The notes under the pieces were generated by a model that did not search any database, had not been told where the DNA came from, and was given only the letters and a program-made list of their open reading frames with translations. Positions 18,749 through 27,178 of a DNA stretch of 64,000 nt are shown piece by piece. The stretch is from DAISVY01 sp036826635. GTDB lineage: Bacteria; Zixibacteria; MSB-5A5; GN15; FEB-12. The stretch covers positions 1 to 64,000 of the forward strand of contig DAISVY010000004.1 in NCBI GenBank assembly GCA_036826635.1, written 5' to 3'. The translations under genes were made by a program, and so were the position numbers. How positions within the stretch are numbered: position 1 is the first letter of the stretch; every line of letters starts with the position of its first letter.

Positions 18749-20094
18749 AAGCCCGGCTGCTCATAGTCGACGATGAAGCGAATATCCGTACTTCCTTTTC
18801 ATCCCTGCTCACTGACGAAGGACACTCCCCGGTTGCGGTGGACACGGCGGAGGAAGCCGAGCGACTGTGTACGACGGAACAATTCGACCTGATTCTGCTC
18901 GATCTTCAGTTACCGGGCATATCGGGGCTGGAATTTCTCCGGCGGCTCAAAGATCACGCTCATCCTCCGCACGTACTGGTGATTTCAGGCCAGGCCGATA
19001 TTCCCGATGCTCTCAACGCCGTGCGGCTGGGGGCAATTGATTTTCTGGAAAAACCGGTTCAGCCCGAAAAACTGATCGCGTCCGTTTCGGCCGCTTTGGC
19101 TCTGGCGAAAGTGGAGCGCCAGAGAAACATGATAGTAACCGAACTGGAACAGGGCTGTCGCATCATCGGAAAATCCCCGGCGATGACCAGGTTGCTTCAG
19201 ACCATCGATCAAGTCGCCCCCACCGATACTACCGTGCTCATCACCGGGGAAAACGGAACCGGCAAAGAACTGGTCGCCACGCGACTGCACCTGACCGGTA
19301 ATCGACGTGAGTATCCCTGTCTGAAAGTCAACTGTCCCGGTATTCCCGAAAGTCTGTTTGAATCGGAACTGTTCGGCCACACGAAGGGGGCTTTCACGGG
19401 GGCGGTGAGAGATTATCCCGGCAAGTTCGTTCAGGCCGACGGCGGCACGATATTCCTCGACGAGATCGGCGATTTGCCGCTGGCTTCACAGGCGAAGCTC
19501 CTGCGTGTTCTGGAAACGGGCGAGGTGGAAACGCTCGGTCGCGAGCAGGTTCGCAAGGTGGACGTGCGAGTTATCTGCGCCACCAATCGCGATTTGCAAA
19601 AACTCGTGAATGAAGGCAGATTCCGTCAGGATTTGTTCTATCGTATCTCGGTATTCGGTATCGAAGTACCGCCGCTGTCGAGACGACTGGACGATATTCC
19701 CCTGCTGGTGGGCGAGTTCCTCAGACGCTACGACCCGTCCGGACACACGCGCCTGTCGGCCGCCGCCGTGGCTTACCTGACAACTCTCCCTTACCCCGGC
19801 AATGTTCGACAACTCAAGAATATCATCGAACGGCTGACTATCGTCTTCGCCGGACGGACGGTTGAAGTCGACGATCTGGCCGCCGAGGTCGGGCACTCGC
19901 TCAAGGCAATACCGGAGAGCGAAAAAGACTCCTCGTTGACCGAACAGGTAAATCGTTTTGAACGCCAGCTAATCGAACAGACACTTAACTCCTGCCAGGG
20001 TAATATTTCAAAAGCAGCGCGTAAACTGCAGGTAGATCGAGCCAATCTGTCCCGAAAAATCAAAGAGTACGGGCTCAAGCCTCGCGACCATTAA
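18745..20094 (+). CDS. Sigma-54-dependent NtrC-family response regulator
   Basis: A 449-residue regulator with three domains. The receiver carries Asp53 (ILLDLQLPG) and the acidic pair in VDDEAN. The AAA+ domain has Walker A GENGTGKE, the GAFTGA loop (HTKGAFTGAV) that contacts sigma-54, and Walker-B-like TIFLDEIGD. A Fis-type helix-turn-helix closes the protein (NISKAARKLQVDRANLS). It should be phosphorylated by the overlapping kinase and activate sigma-54 promoters. No -24/-12 element is evident in the nearby gaps, so its targets are probably elsewhere. Confidence 0.92.
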   Translation: MKARLLIVDDEANIRTSFSSLLTDEGHSPVAVDTAEEAERLCTTEQFDLILLDLQLPGISGLEFLRRLKDHAHPPHVLVISGQADIPDALNAVRLGAIDFLEKPVQPEKLIASVSAALALAKVERQRNMIVTELEQGCRIIGKSPAMTRLLQTIDQVAPTDTTVLITGENGTGKELVATRLHLTGNRREYPCLKVNCPGIPESLFESELFGHTKGAFTGAVRDYPGKFVQADGGTIFLDEIGDLPLASQAKLLRVLETGEVETLGREQVRKVDVRVICATNRDLQKLVNEGRFRQDLFYRISVFGIEVPPLSRRLDDIPLLVGEFLRRYDPSGHTRLSAAAVAYLTTLPYPGNVRQLKNIIERLTIVFAGRTVEVDDLAAEVGHSLKAIPESEKDSSLTEQVNRFERQLIEQTLNSCQGNISKAARKLQVDRANLSRKIKEYGLKPRDH

Positions 20095-20165
20095 TTGTGC
20101 CCGGACGTGTCAGGGACACACACTTCCCCGAAAGATGACATCGTAAGGCCTTGTCAAATCACAAC

Positions 20166-20194
20166 TTGACTTGTCGGCATAAAACTTGTTGTAT
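20166..20194 (+). promoter_or_regulatory. Possible promoter for the barrel-protein gene
   Basis: TTGACT (20166-20171), a 17-nt spacer and TTGTAT (20189-20194) lie just before the ribosome site ACGGAGG. The -10 matches only 3/6, but the -35 has the CTTGACTT context seen before other genes in the window. Confidence 0.4.
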
Positions 20195-20216
20195 GAACCG
20201 GGAAAACGGAGGATAT

Positions 20217-21959
20217 ATGATCAGCAAGCTTATCCCGATTTTAATCCCGGCCGTCATACTGCTGACTATACCGGTCATGGCCAACCCGCCGGATTACCCG
20301 GAATATAAATCCACCTTAACCCGGCAGGTGTATTTCGAACTTGGTTTCGACAAGGAAACCGTAGAGATCGTCATCCCGGGCGAACAGGAAACTATTCGCT
20401 GGCGATGCGACAGATCGGACTTGAAAGTAACCGACCGAAAGGTCAAAGCAGACGGGCGTGTCATCTTCGACAGTGAGACCATAACGATCGATAATGTCAT
20501 ACTGCCGTACGATGAAATCACGGATATCTATATCCGGGAAGAAAAAGGCCAATCCATAATCTCGTTTTCCACTCGCAGTACCGACGACCGCCGGCTCAGC
20601 CGTATTCGCCGCGGCAATATCATCGCACCGGTCGATAAAATCGTGATAGACGAAGACGAGTTCGTACGCGGGCTGGTCTTTTCCGTTACCGGAGATATCG
20701 AGGTTTACGGCGAGGTCAACAAGGACATAGTATCGTTGTTTGGTGATATCTATGTAGGACCGGACGCCGTGATCCGCGGCGATGTCGCGTCGGTTTCCGG
20801 ACGTGTCGATGTGGCCCGCGACGCCTCAATATACGGCGAGATATTCTCGGGAGAGGAAGGACGAACAGCCCAACGTCACCGTTTCTATCGCCGCTATAAT
20901 GAGATAAACATCGGCGGCGGAGCCCACTACAACCGGGTTGATGGTCTCAGCATCATTCCGAAAGTAGGCTACGACGATCCCGACTCCCTCCTCCCCAGTG
21001 TCTGGGTCAAAGGCGGGTATGCCTTCGAATCCGAGCGCTGGCGTTACGAAATCGGTCTGGAGCAAACCATATTGCGAAGCATGCCGCTGTCGGTCGGCGG
21101 CTCGGCTTTCCGGCAACTTGCTTCCGAAGACAACTGGCTTCTGAGACCGGCCGAGAACAACGCTTTTGCCGTGCTTTTTACCGAAGACTTCATGGATTAC
21201 TATGAGGCGGAAGGTTTCGAGGCACATCTAAGGACGCGCCCGCTCCGGGATCTTACGTTCGAGGGAGGATATCGCTGGGAAGAAACGAAATGGCTGGACG
21301 CCGAGCGCGATTTGTGGTCACTGATCGGAGGAGACAAAAAATTCCCGGCCAATTTCTCCAGCGTCAGCTCGCCGTATCGCGAAATCGGCATAACTGAAAT
21401 CGACACCTCCACCAACGGGTTCCTGTATGCCAAACTCGAATTCGACACGCGCGACAAAGATGATCCTTTCGACTATTCCGCCTGGGCGGTTACCGGCTCG
21501 GTCGAATGGGCTCATCCCGACCTCGAATCGGATTTCGACTACCGGCGCTACACGGTCAACGCCCGGCGTTATCAGAAGTTGAATCGGCGCCTGATGCTTC
21601 TGGTGCGATGCATCTACGGCGGCTCGGACGGATATCTGCCCATGCACAAGCGTTTCTATATAGGCGGTCTGGGCACGCTTCACGGGTACAAACACAAAGA
21701 ACTCATGGGCACCCGGTTCTGGATGAGCAATGTCGAGTATCGCGTTGATTTCCCCGGTTCGGACCTGGCGGCCTCCCTGTCCTGGGACGCCGGTCAGATC
21801 AGCAACACCGAACGTTTCGACGCAGCAGCCGAAGTAAAACATGCCCTGGGAATTTCGGTCTATGTCGGCAATGATTTCAAAGTAACCGCGGCTAAGCGGC
21901 TGGACGGCGAGAGAGACGATGACCCGCGCTTCTATGTCCGTTTCGCTCACGTTTTCTAA
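20217..21959 (+). CDS. Exported outer-membrane barrel protein with a bactofilin-like N-terminal region
   Basis: A 580-residue protein with a signal peptide (MISKLIPILIPAVILLTIPV, cleaved near MANPP). Residues about 135-215 show repeated short beta strands of the bactofilin/polymer-forming type (DIEVYGEVNKDIVSLFGD, VIRGDVASVSGRVD). The C-terminal ~330 residues look like an Omp85/surface-antigen barrel: YIGGLGTLHGYKHKE resembles the conserved region near the barrel end, and the protein ends in VRFAHVF with a terminal aromatic residue. GGAGG just before 20217 fixes the start; a longer frame from 20151 adds no signal. It is probably an outer-membrane protein; the transported or assembled substrate is unknown. 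Confidence 0.68.
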   Translation: MISKLIPILIPAVILLTIPVMANPPDYPEYKSTLTRQVYFELGFDKETVEIVIPGEQETIRWRCDRSDLKVTDRKVKADGRVIFDSETITIDNVILPYDEITDIYIREEKGQSIISFSTRSTDDRRLSRIRRGNIIAPVDKIVIDEDEFVRGLVFSVTGDIEVYGEVNKDIVSLFGDIYVGPDAVIRGDVASVSGRVDVARDASIYGEIFSGEEGRTAQRHRFYRRYNEINIGGGAHYNRVDGLSIIPKVGYDDPDSLLPSVWVKGGYAFESERWRYEIGLEQTILRSMPLSVGGSAFRQLASEDNWLLRPAENNAFAVLFTEDFMDYYEAEGFEAHLRTRPLRDLTFEGGYRWEETKWLDAERDLWSLIGGDKKFPANFSSVSSPYREIGITEIDTSTNGFLYAKLEFDTRDKDDPFDYSAWAVTGSVEWAHPDLESDFDYRRYTVNARRYQKLNRRLMLLVRCIYGGSDGYLPMHKRFYIGGLGTLHGYKHKELMGTRFWMSNVEYRVDFPGSDLAASLSWDAGQISNTERFDAAAEVKHALGISVYVGNDFKVTAAKRLDGERDDDPRFYVRFAHVF

Positions 21960-21991
21960 ACCGAAAATCCCGGTCCTGGAATAAGGTGATC

Positions 21992-22627
21992 ATGAAAATT
22001 ACCGGCCGCGCCTGGGTGGGATTGCTGGTGAGCATGCTGCTGGCCGCGTCGATCTCGGCCGATGATGACACGGACATCACCTACGATATATTCTATCGTG
22101 ACAGCATCGTAACGGTTTGGGTCGATATGACCCGTTGTATCGACGCCGCCGCGATTGATGATCTCAAAGACGGGTTCGACCTGGTAATGCAGTGCCGAAC
22201 CACGCTCGCCCGACCGCGGCGTTTTTTCGGCGACAAGAGAATTTGCCGCGGCCAGAGCACCTGTCGTCTGAGTTATCGCTCGGTAAGTGAAGATTACATT
22301 CTCACCTTGCTGACCGAGCCTTCAACCCCCGACCGCCAGTTCATCTCCCCGGCGGCTTTGCACCAGTTTCTTCATGATTCGATAGAGGTTACACTTCTTC
22401 CTCTCGATTCGCTCGACTTTCGCCATCGCTATACACTTGAGATCGATATTCGCTGTATCTCCCTGACCGACTTTAACCTGGCCCCGAATGACCTCGCTGA
22501 AAACGATAACAACTCTCCCCTGAAGTATCTGTTCAAACAATTTCTGGATTTGACCGGTTACGGCCGTAAAGAATACTCCGCTAAATCCCGCCCTTTTTCC
22601 CTGTCCGAACTTAAGAGCGAACCCTGA
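21992..22627 (+). CDS. Small exported protein of unknown function (DUF4390-like)
   Basis: A 211-residue protein with a signal peptide (MKITGRAWVGLLVSMLLAAS). The mature part is beta-rich, with no enzyme motif. It somewhat resembles DUF4390 proteins, which in other bacteria are encoded near ntrY/ntrX-type genes; here an NtrY/NtrC pair lies 2 kb upstream. That match is weak. The gene follows the barrel-protein gene by 32 bp with an AAGG ribosome site, so the two are probably cotranscribed and both act in the envelope. Confidence 0.5.
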   Translation: MKITGRAWVGLLVSMLLAASISADDDTDITYDIFYRDSIVTVWVDMTRCIDAAAIDDLKDGFDLVMQCRTTLARPRRFFGDKRICRGQSTCRLSYRSVSEDYILTLLTEPSTPDRQFISPAALHQFLHDSIEVTLLPLDSLDFRHRYTLEIDIRCISLTDFNLAPNDLAENDNNSPLKYLFKQFLDLTGYGRKEYSAKSRPFSLSELKSEP

Positions 22628-22729
22628 ACAGCCTTTACGGATAACTGAAATCTCTCGGGCTATTTGTTCAAGCCATCCGCGCCATCAGCCGATAATTATT
22701 TCAAGTAGAACCGGTCGGCAAAGGCGGGC

Positions 22730-23956
22730 ATGAAACCAACCAATCAATACAACGCGGACGGAACCTCTCCCTCCTCTATCCCCGATAAGCCGGAGCGCGA
22801 ACAGACTTTCCGGCCCGATAACGCCCCGTACCCGGGACTTGCGGAGGCGGTAATACGGCAAACTCCGATAGGCGTATTGGTAATTGACAGCCACGGCCGC
22901 ATTGCGATGCTGAACCCGTCCGCGCTGGAAGTTTTCGATCTGGACAGAGACAAGATCCATGAGACCTCCCGGGAGGGACAAGCGACGGTCTTTCTGGAAA
23001 CGCTGGCCGAAGATATCCGGGATCGCTGGCAGGCGATGATAAACCTGGCGCTCGGTACGCAGCAACAGGTAACAGAATCCCGGTTTTACCACCATTCCCG
23101 GTATCTGGAAAAAGTCCTCTCTCTGAAGATTATTCCCCTGACCGTCCCGTCCGATGAGGCCGACGCCGTGTTGATCGTAGCCGAAGACATCACCGAAGAA
23201 GTAACCACCGAACAGTTCGTAATACTTTCAGAGAAGCTGGTGGCGCGAAAAGAAATGGCGGTGTCGATGGCACATAAGCTGAACAACCATCTGACCCTCA
23301 TAGCCAACAATGCGGAGTTGATGGCGCTCAATATGGACCGCGAGAAATTCGATAAAGCGCGTTTCAATTCTCGTTCGATTATCGATAGTGTCTTCAAAGT
23401 CAAACGCTTCATCGAAAACATGGTGGGGTCGTTCCGGCCCGAGCCCGATTACATCAGCTATGACATCAGACGGTTGATCGACGATCTTCTCTTCTCGCTG
23501 CGGATTCAACCCTGCTTCAAGGCCGTACATTTTACCATCGATCTGCCCGAACAAATCCCCAACATAGAAATGGGCGTCGGTCTGATACAACAGGTGCTGC
23601 AGAACATTCTAACCAATGCCTCGGACGCCATCGAAGAAAAGGCCGCCCGGCAAGGCGGAACCGATGATTTCGTACGTCGGATAGGCATCAAAGCTTCACA
23701 TGACAAGACGAATGAAACGGTCTCGGTAGAAATATCCGACAACGGCTGCGGCATGTCCGAAAAGACCCTGGGCAAGATATTCACCCTGCATTTCACCACC
23801 AAGAAAGGCGGCCACGGCCTCGGGTTGTATAACTGCCGAGCCATTGCCGAAGCTCACGGCGGCAGTCTGGCCGCACGCTCCATCGATGGTAAAGGGTCGA
23901 TTTTTACTTTGACTCTCCCGCGCTTCCGAAAAAAGCCAAAGAGAAACAACCGATAA
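22730..23956 (+). CDS. Cytoplasmic PAS-domain histidine kinase
   Basis: A 408-residue soluble kinase. A PAS domain at about 35-160 (TPIGVLVIDSHGRI) is followed by HisKA with His182 in an unusual SMAHKLNNHLTL box. The HATPase domain has QNILTNASDA, DNGCGMSE and GGHGLGLYNC. No membrane helix is visible, so it senses an internal signal such as redox state, a ligand or a partner. No response regulator is adjacent. The first ~30 residues are polar and low in conservation. A possible phosphorelay partner lies elsewhere in the genome. Confidence 0.87.
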   Translation: MKPTNQYNADGTSPSSIPDKPEREQTFRPDNAPYPGLAEAVIRQTPIGVLVIDSHGRIAMLNPSALEVFDLDRDKIHETSREGQATVFLETLAEDIRDRWQAMINLALGTQQQVTESRFYHHSRYLEKVLSLKIIPLTVPSDEADAVLIVAEDITEEVTTEQFVILSEKLVARKEMAVSMAHKLNNHLTLIANNAELMALNMDREKFDKARFNSRSIIDSVFKVKRFIENMVGSFRPEPDYISYDIRRLIDDLLFSLRIQPCFKAVHFTIDLPEQIPNIEMGVGLIQQVLQNILTNASDAIEEKAARQGGTDDFVRRIGIKASHDKTNETVSVEISDNGCGMSEKTLGKIFTLHFTTKKGGHGLGLYNCRAIAEAHGGSLAARSIDGKGSIFTLTLPRFRKKPKRNNR

Positions 23957-24012
23957 TTCGGCATTTACGAACAATGGGATGATTTTCCGAAAAGTCGAAG
24001 ACCGGGAATCGG

Positions 24013-25773
24013 CTATTGACGCAGCGTGTCGATAAGTCGCTTATTGTAATAACCCATCAGCTTCTCCCGCCGGACAACCCCCACGACCTTCATGGTCTCC
24101 TCGGATTCGACCACCGGAATCATTTGCGAACCGAGCTGATCCATTAAGCGGTAAGCCTGTTCCAAATCTTCTTTGGCCAGCAGAAACCGAACGTCCGGCC
24201 GCACCAAATCCTGGGCAATGACAAGATAGTCGAGCGTATGCTCGCTGAGAAGGTTGCGAATATCCTGAAAAGAAAGCACGCCTTTCATACGGCTCTGAGA
24301 ATCGACGACTATGAAATTGCTCTCCTTGGAACACTCAATAATATGAAAAATACCGAAAAGAGTGGTTGAGGCCGGAATCGTCTCGAACTGCTCGTCCATC
24401 ACCTCGCCGACCGTATGAGCCTTGAGAACATTGATGTCCTTACCCCCTTTAAGCTCAATCCCGCGCTTGGCCAGCTTGGCCGTGTAAATCGAATAGGGAT
24501 AGAGCCACCGGGCGACAAGAGCGGAAAACACGACGGTTATCATCAGAGGCAGGATGATCCGATAGTCGGAAGTCATCTCGAAAATAATCAGCATAGCCGT
24601 CATGGGAGCGTGAGTCGACCCGGCCACCATCCCGGCCATACCCACCAAAGCATACGCCCCGGGTGTGGCCGTAATATCGGGAAAGAGATAATTTACCAGA
24701 CAGCCGAAAGCTCCCCCGGCCACGGCCCCCATGAACAGGCTGGGCGCAAAGATACCGCCCGAGTTTCCCGATCCCAGGGTCAGCGAAGTCGCTATCAGTT
24801 TCATGAATATGAGTATGAGAAGAAGCCAGACGCCCATATTACCGTACAGAGTCAGCCCGATAGTCTTGTAACCGTCGGCCAGTATCTGCGGATAAAAAAT
24901 GGCCAGTATACCGAGCAGCAAACCACCGACAGCCGGTTTGGTCCAATCCTTGATCTTCAGCTTGTCCGAAAAATCCTCGAAAGCGTCAAGCGTGAGGATA
25001 AACAGCACGGCCAGAGCACCCAGCGCGATCCCCATAACGACGTACATCGGAATCTCCCAACCGGAAACCAGGGAGTAACTGGGCACATCGAAAGCCGGAT
25101 GGTTGCCGAGAAACGTCCGTATTACCATGGACGAAACGACCGACGAAATAATAACCGGCGCGAAAGTCTTGATAGTGTAATCGCCAAGGATGATTTCGAG
25201 AGAAAAAATGACACCGGCGATGGGGGCGTTAAAAACAGCCGATATCCCGGCCGCCGCACCACAGCCAACGAGAATTTTTACCCGCTCACCGGACATGCCG
25301 AAGAACTGACCGATGGTAGACCCGACAGCCGAACCGATCTGTACAATCGGGCCCTCACGGCCGGCCGAGCCACCCGAGCCGATGCAGATGGCCGAGGCTA
25401 TCGTTTTGGCCGCCGCGACCCGGGGACGGATGATCCCGCCCAGTCGCGCCACCGCATTCATCACTTCCGGCACACCGTGGCCCTTGGCCTCGCGAGAAAA
25501 ACCGTAGACAATCGGCCCTACCAGCAACCCGCCGAGCATCGGGATAACGGGGAACCACCATTTGTACCCCCCCCAGTTGGCAAAACCGACGGCGGTAGTC
25601 AGAATCTGATCGGTGAGGCCGAAAAACAAGCCGTTGCAATACTCGATCAGCCGGACGAAAGCAATCGCCCCAAAGCCGGTTGCCAGCCCCACACACACGG
25701 CCAGAATGATCAGGAGGTTAGTATCCGAGGGGTGAAATCTACTCAGTAGTCTGGTGGCCGGAAATCTGATCAT
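24013..25773 (-). CDS. CLC chloride channel/transporter with CBS domain pair
   Basis: A 586-residue membrane protein with the CLC core. Anion-pathway motifs are GSGGSAGREGP (gating Glu140) and GSGNSGGIFAP. The position of the internal proton glutamate of E. coli ClcA (FIIEEM) reads FSLEIIL here, so the second Glu is Ile, as also seen in channels and some atypical exchangers. Two CBS motifs follow at the C-terminus (about 445-580), which may bind adenine nucleotides and gate the protein. It is divergent from the FAD oxidase gene at 25.9 kb. Whether it is a channel or an exchanger cannot be decided from sequence. Confidence 0.9.
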   Translation of the reverse strand: MIRFPATRLLSRFHPSDTNLLIILAVCVGLATGFGAIAFVRLIEYCNGLFFGLTDQILTTAVGFANWGGYKWWFPVIPMLGGLLVGPIVYGFSREAKGHGVPEVMNAVARLGGIIRPRVAAAKTIASAICIGSGGSAGREGPIVQIGSAVGSTIGQFFGMSGERVKILVGCGAAAGISAVFNAPIAGVIFSLEIILGDYTIKTFAPVIISSVVSSMVIRTFLGNHPAFDVPSYSLVSGWEIPMYVVMGIALGALAVLFILTLDAFEDFSDKLKIKDWTKPAVGGLLLGILAIFYPQILADGYKTIGLTLYGNMGVWLLLILIFMKLIATSLTLGSGNSGGIFAPSLFMGAVAGGAFGCLVNYLFPDITATPGAYALVGMAGMVAGSTHAPMTAMLIIFEMTSDYRIILPLMITVVFSALVARWLYPYSIYTAKLAKRGIELKGGKDINVLKAHTVGEVMDEQFETIPASTTLFGIFHIIECSKESNFIVVDSQSRMKGVLSFQDIRNLLSEHTLDYLVIAQDLVRPDVRFLLAKEDLEQAYRLMDQLGSQMIPVVESEETMKVVGVVRREKLMGYYNKRLIDTLRQ

Positions 25774-25799
25774 AGCGCCTTGGAATCTACAGTTTTTTT

Positions 25800-25853
25800 G
25801 TTGCCTGACAACCGTTTTTGTCTCTCAGAAGAGAGTTTTTTATCCCTAAAGGG
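25800..25853 (+). other. Three consecutive short hairpins in a divergent gap
   Basis: GTTG/CAAC (25800-25812) with T5 after it, CTCTC/GAGAG (25822-25835) with T6 after it, and CCC/GGG (25844-25853) follow one another. Each is short, but the T-runs make the first two terminator-like on the plus strand. They lie just before the TTGACT element and upstream of the FAD gene. Confidence 0.4.
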
Positions 25854-25862
25854 CTATTTGGC

Positions 25863-25890
25863 TTGACTTAAATGGCCAATTGGATACTTT
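25863..25890 (+). promoter_or_regulatory. Possible promoter for the FAD oxidase gene
   Basis: TTGACT (25863-25868) with TACTTT (25885-25890) at 16-nt spacing; the -10 match is weak. The -35 sits in GGCTTGACTT, identical to the context upstream of the kor operon. The start codon is 48 nt downstream. Confidence 0.4.
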
Positions 25891-25937
25891 TAACGGAAGA
25901 TCTCGTATCTTCACCTTGTTGTCGGAAAGGATCTTAC

Positions 25938-27086
25938 ATGCACACACGAGCCGACGCTGTCATCATCGGTGGGGGTATCATCGGCACAGCGGTCGCCTTC
26001 CATCTCGCCCGAGAGAAATGCGGCGACATCGTCCTGCTGGAAAAGGAACCGTTCCTCGGTTCCTGGTCAACCTCCAAAGCAGCCGGAGGAATCCGGGCAC
26101 AATTTACCAGTAAAATCAACATTCAAATGTCAATGATTTCGGAAGAGGCTTTTTGCCGTTTCAAGGAAGATACGGGTTCGGACGCTCTTTACGATCAGGT
26201 CGGGTATATGTTTTTGCTCTCACGAGACGAAGACATAGAGATATTTATGAGAGATGTCGAACTGCAACGTTCACTGGGTCTCGATGTCGAGATACTTAAA
26301 CCCGAAGACATATCTCAATATGCCCCTCATGTTCGGACCGACGACATAAAGATGGCCACGTTCTGCAAAGCCGACGGTCTGGCCGATCCTCACGAGTTTC
26401 TCTCCGGATACGAGCACGCCGCGCGCGCGCATGGAGTGGAAATCGCCCTTGAAACGGAAGTCACCGGATTCACCATCAACAACGGTGCTATCAGCGAAGT
26501 GATTACCAATAAGGGCAAGATCGCCACCGGTACGGTTATCAACTCCGCCGGGGCCTTCTCCGGACTCATTGGCAAGATGGCCGGAGTCGAGGTGCCGGTA
26601 CAACCTATTCGTCGGCAGTGCGTAACCACCGGCGAACTGGACTTCGTCAAACCCTTCTTCCCCATGATCGTGGATGTCGCCTCGGGTTTTTATTCGCACA
26701 AGGAATCCAAAGGTCTGCTGCTGGGATGGGCCGACCCGGAGGTTAAACCTTCGTTTGATATCTCCATAGACCCGGATTACACCGACGCCATTCTGGAGCG
26801 GGCACTTGATCGGATGCCTCAGCTCGAAACAGCCGAAGTTGCCAACCAATGGGCGGGCCTTTATGAAAGCACGCCGGACCATCGGGCCATTATCGGCTGG
26901 GACCCCAAAGTCAAAGGGCTTCTGCACTGTACCGGTTTTTCCGGCCACGGCCTGATGCATTCCCCGGCCGCCGGTCAGATCACGACACAGTTAATCAAAG
27001 GCGAAGAGCCTATGATAGACATCTCCGACTTGAGCCCTACGCGGTTCGAGTCCGGGGAATTGGTCCACGAAACAAACGTGATTTAA
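25938..27086 (+). CDS. FAD-dependent amine/amino-acid oxidase (DAO family)
   Basis: A 382-residue flavoprotein of the glycine/D-amino-acid/sarcosine oxidase (DAO) family. The N-terminal dinucleotide motif is VIIGGGIIGTAVAFHLA, with LLEKE at the end of the second strand. The typical SKAAGGIRAQF segment near the flavin and a C-terminal GFSGHGLMHSPAAG complete the flavin site. AAGG lies 9 nt before the ATG at 25938; the frame extends upstream to 25872 without a better site. It oxidises an amine or imino substrate that is not readable here. It is monocistronic and divergent from the CLC gene. Confidence 0.85.
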   Translation: MHTRADAVIIGGGIIGTAVAFHLAREKCGDIVLLEKEPFLGSWSTSKAAGGIRAQFTSKINIQMSMISEEAFCRFKEDTGSDALYDQVGYMFLLSRDEDIEIFMRDVELQRSLGLDVEILKPEDISQYAPHVRTDDIKMATFCKADGLADPHEFLSGYEHAARAHGVEIALETEVTGFTINNGAISEVITNKGKIATGTVINSAGAFSGLIGKMAGVEVPVQPIRRQCVTTGELDFVKPFFPMIVDVASGFYSHKESKGLLLGWADPEVKPSFDISIDPDYTDAILERALDRMPQLETAEVANQWAGLYESTPDHRAIIGWDPKVKGLLHCTGFSGHGLMHSPAAGQITTQLIKGEEPMIDISDLSPTRFESGELVHETNVI

Positions 27087-27112
27087 TTCGGATTTTATAC
27101 AGTCCAAAAAGA

Positions 27113-27138
27113 AAGCGGCGGCCATATGACCGTCGCTT
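27113..27138. terminator. Bidirectional terminator between convergent genes
   Basis: AAGCGGCGG (27113-27121) pairs with CCGTCGCTT (27130-27138) with one G-U pair and an 8-nt loop. An A-rich run on the left gives the minus strand a U-tract, and the right flank is moderately T-rich. It can end both the FAD oxidase transcript and the GAF-HisKA transcript. Confidence 0.75.
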
Positions 27139-27178
27139 GTTATTTCTATCTTCTCACGACCGGGGATGGCCGTACCGA

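Noticed and set aside
20095..20216. Sigma-54 (-24/-12) promoter for the barrel-protein gene, as target of the adjacent NtrC-like regulator
   Set aside because: No GG-N10-GC pattern with the usual flanks was found; a TTGACT-type element is present instead.
24415..25749. 444-codon plus-strand open frame
   Set aside because: It is the reverse strand of the CLC gene; the translation is charged and low in complexity, typical of antisense frames in this GC range.
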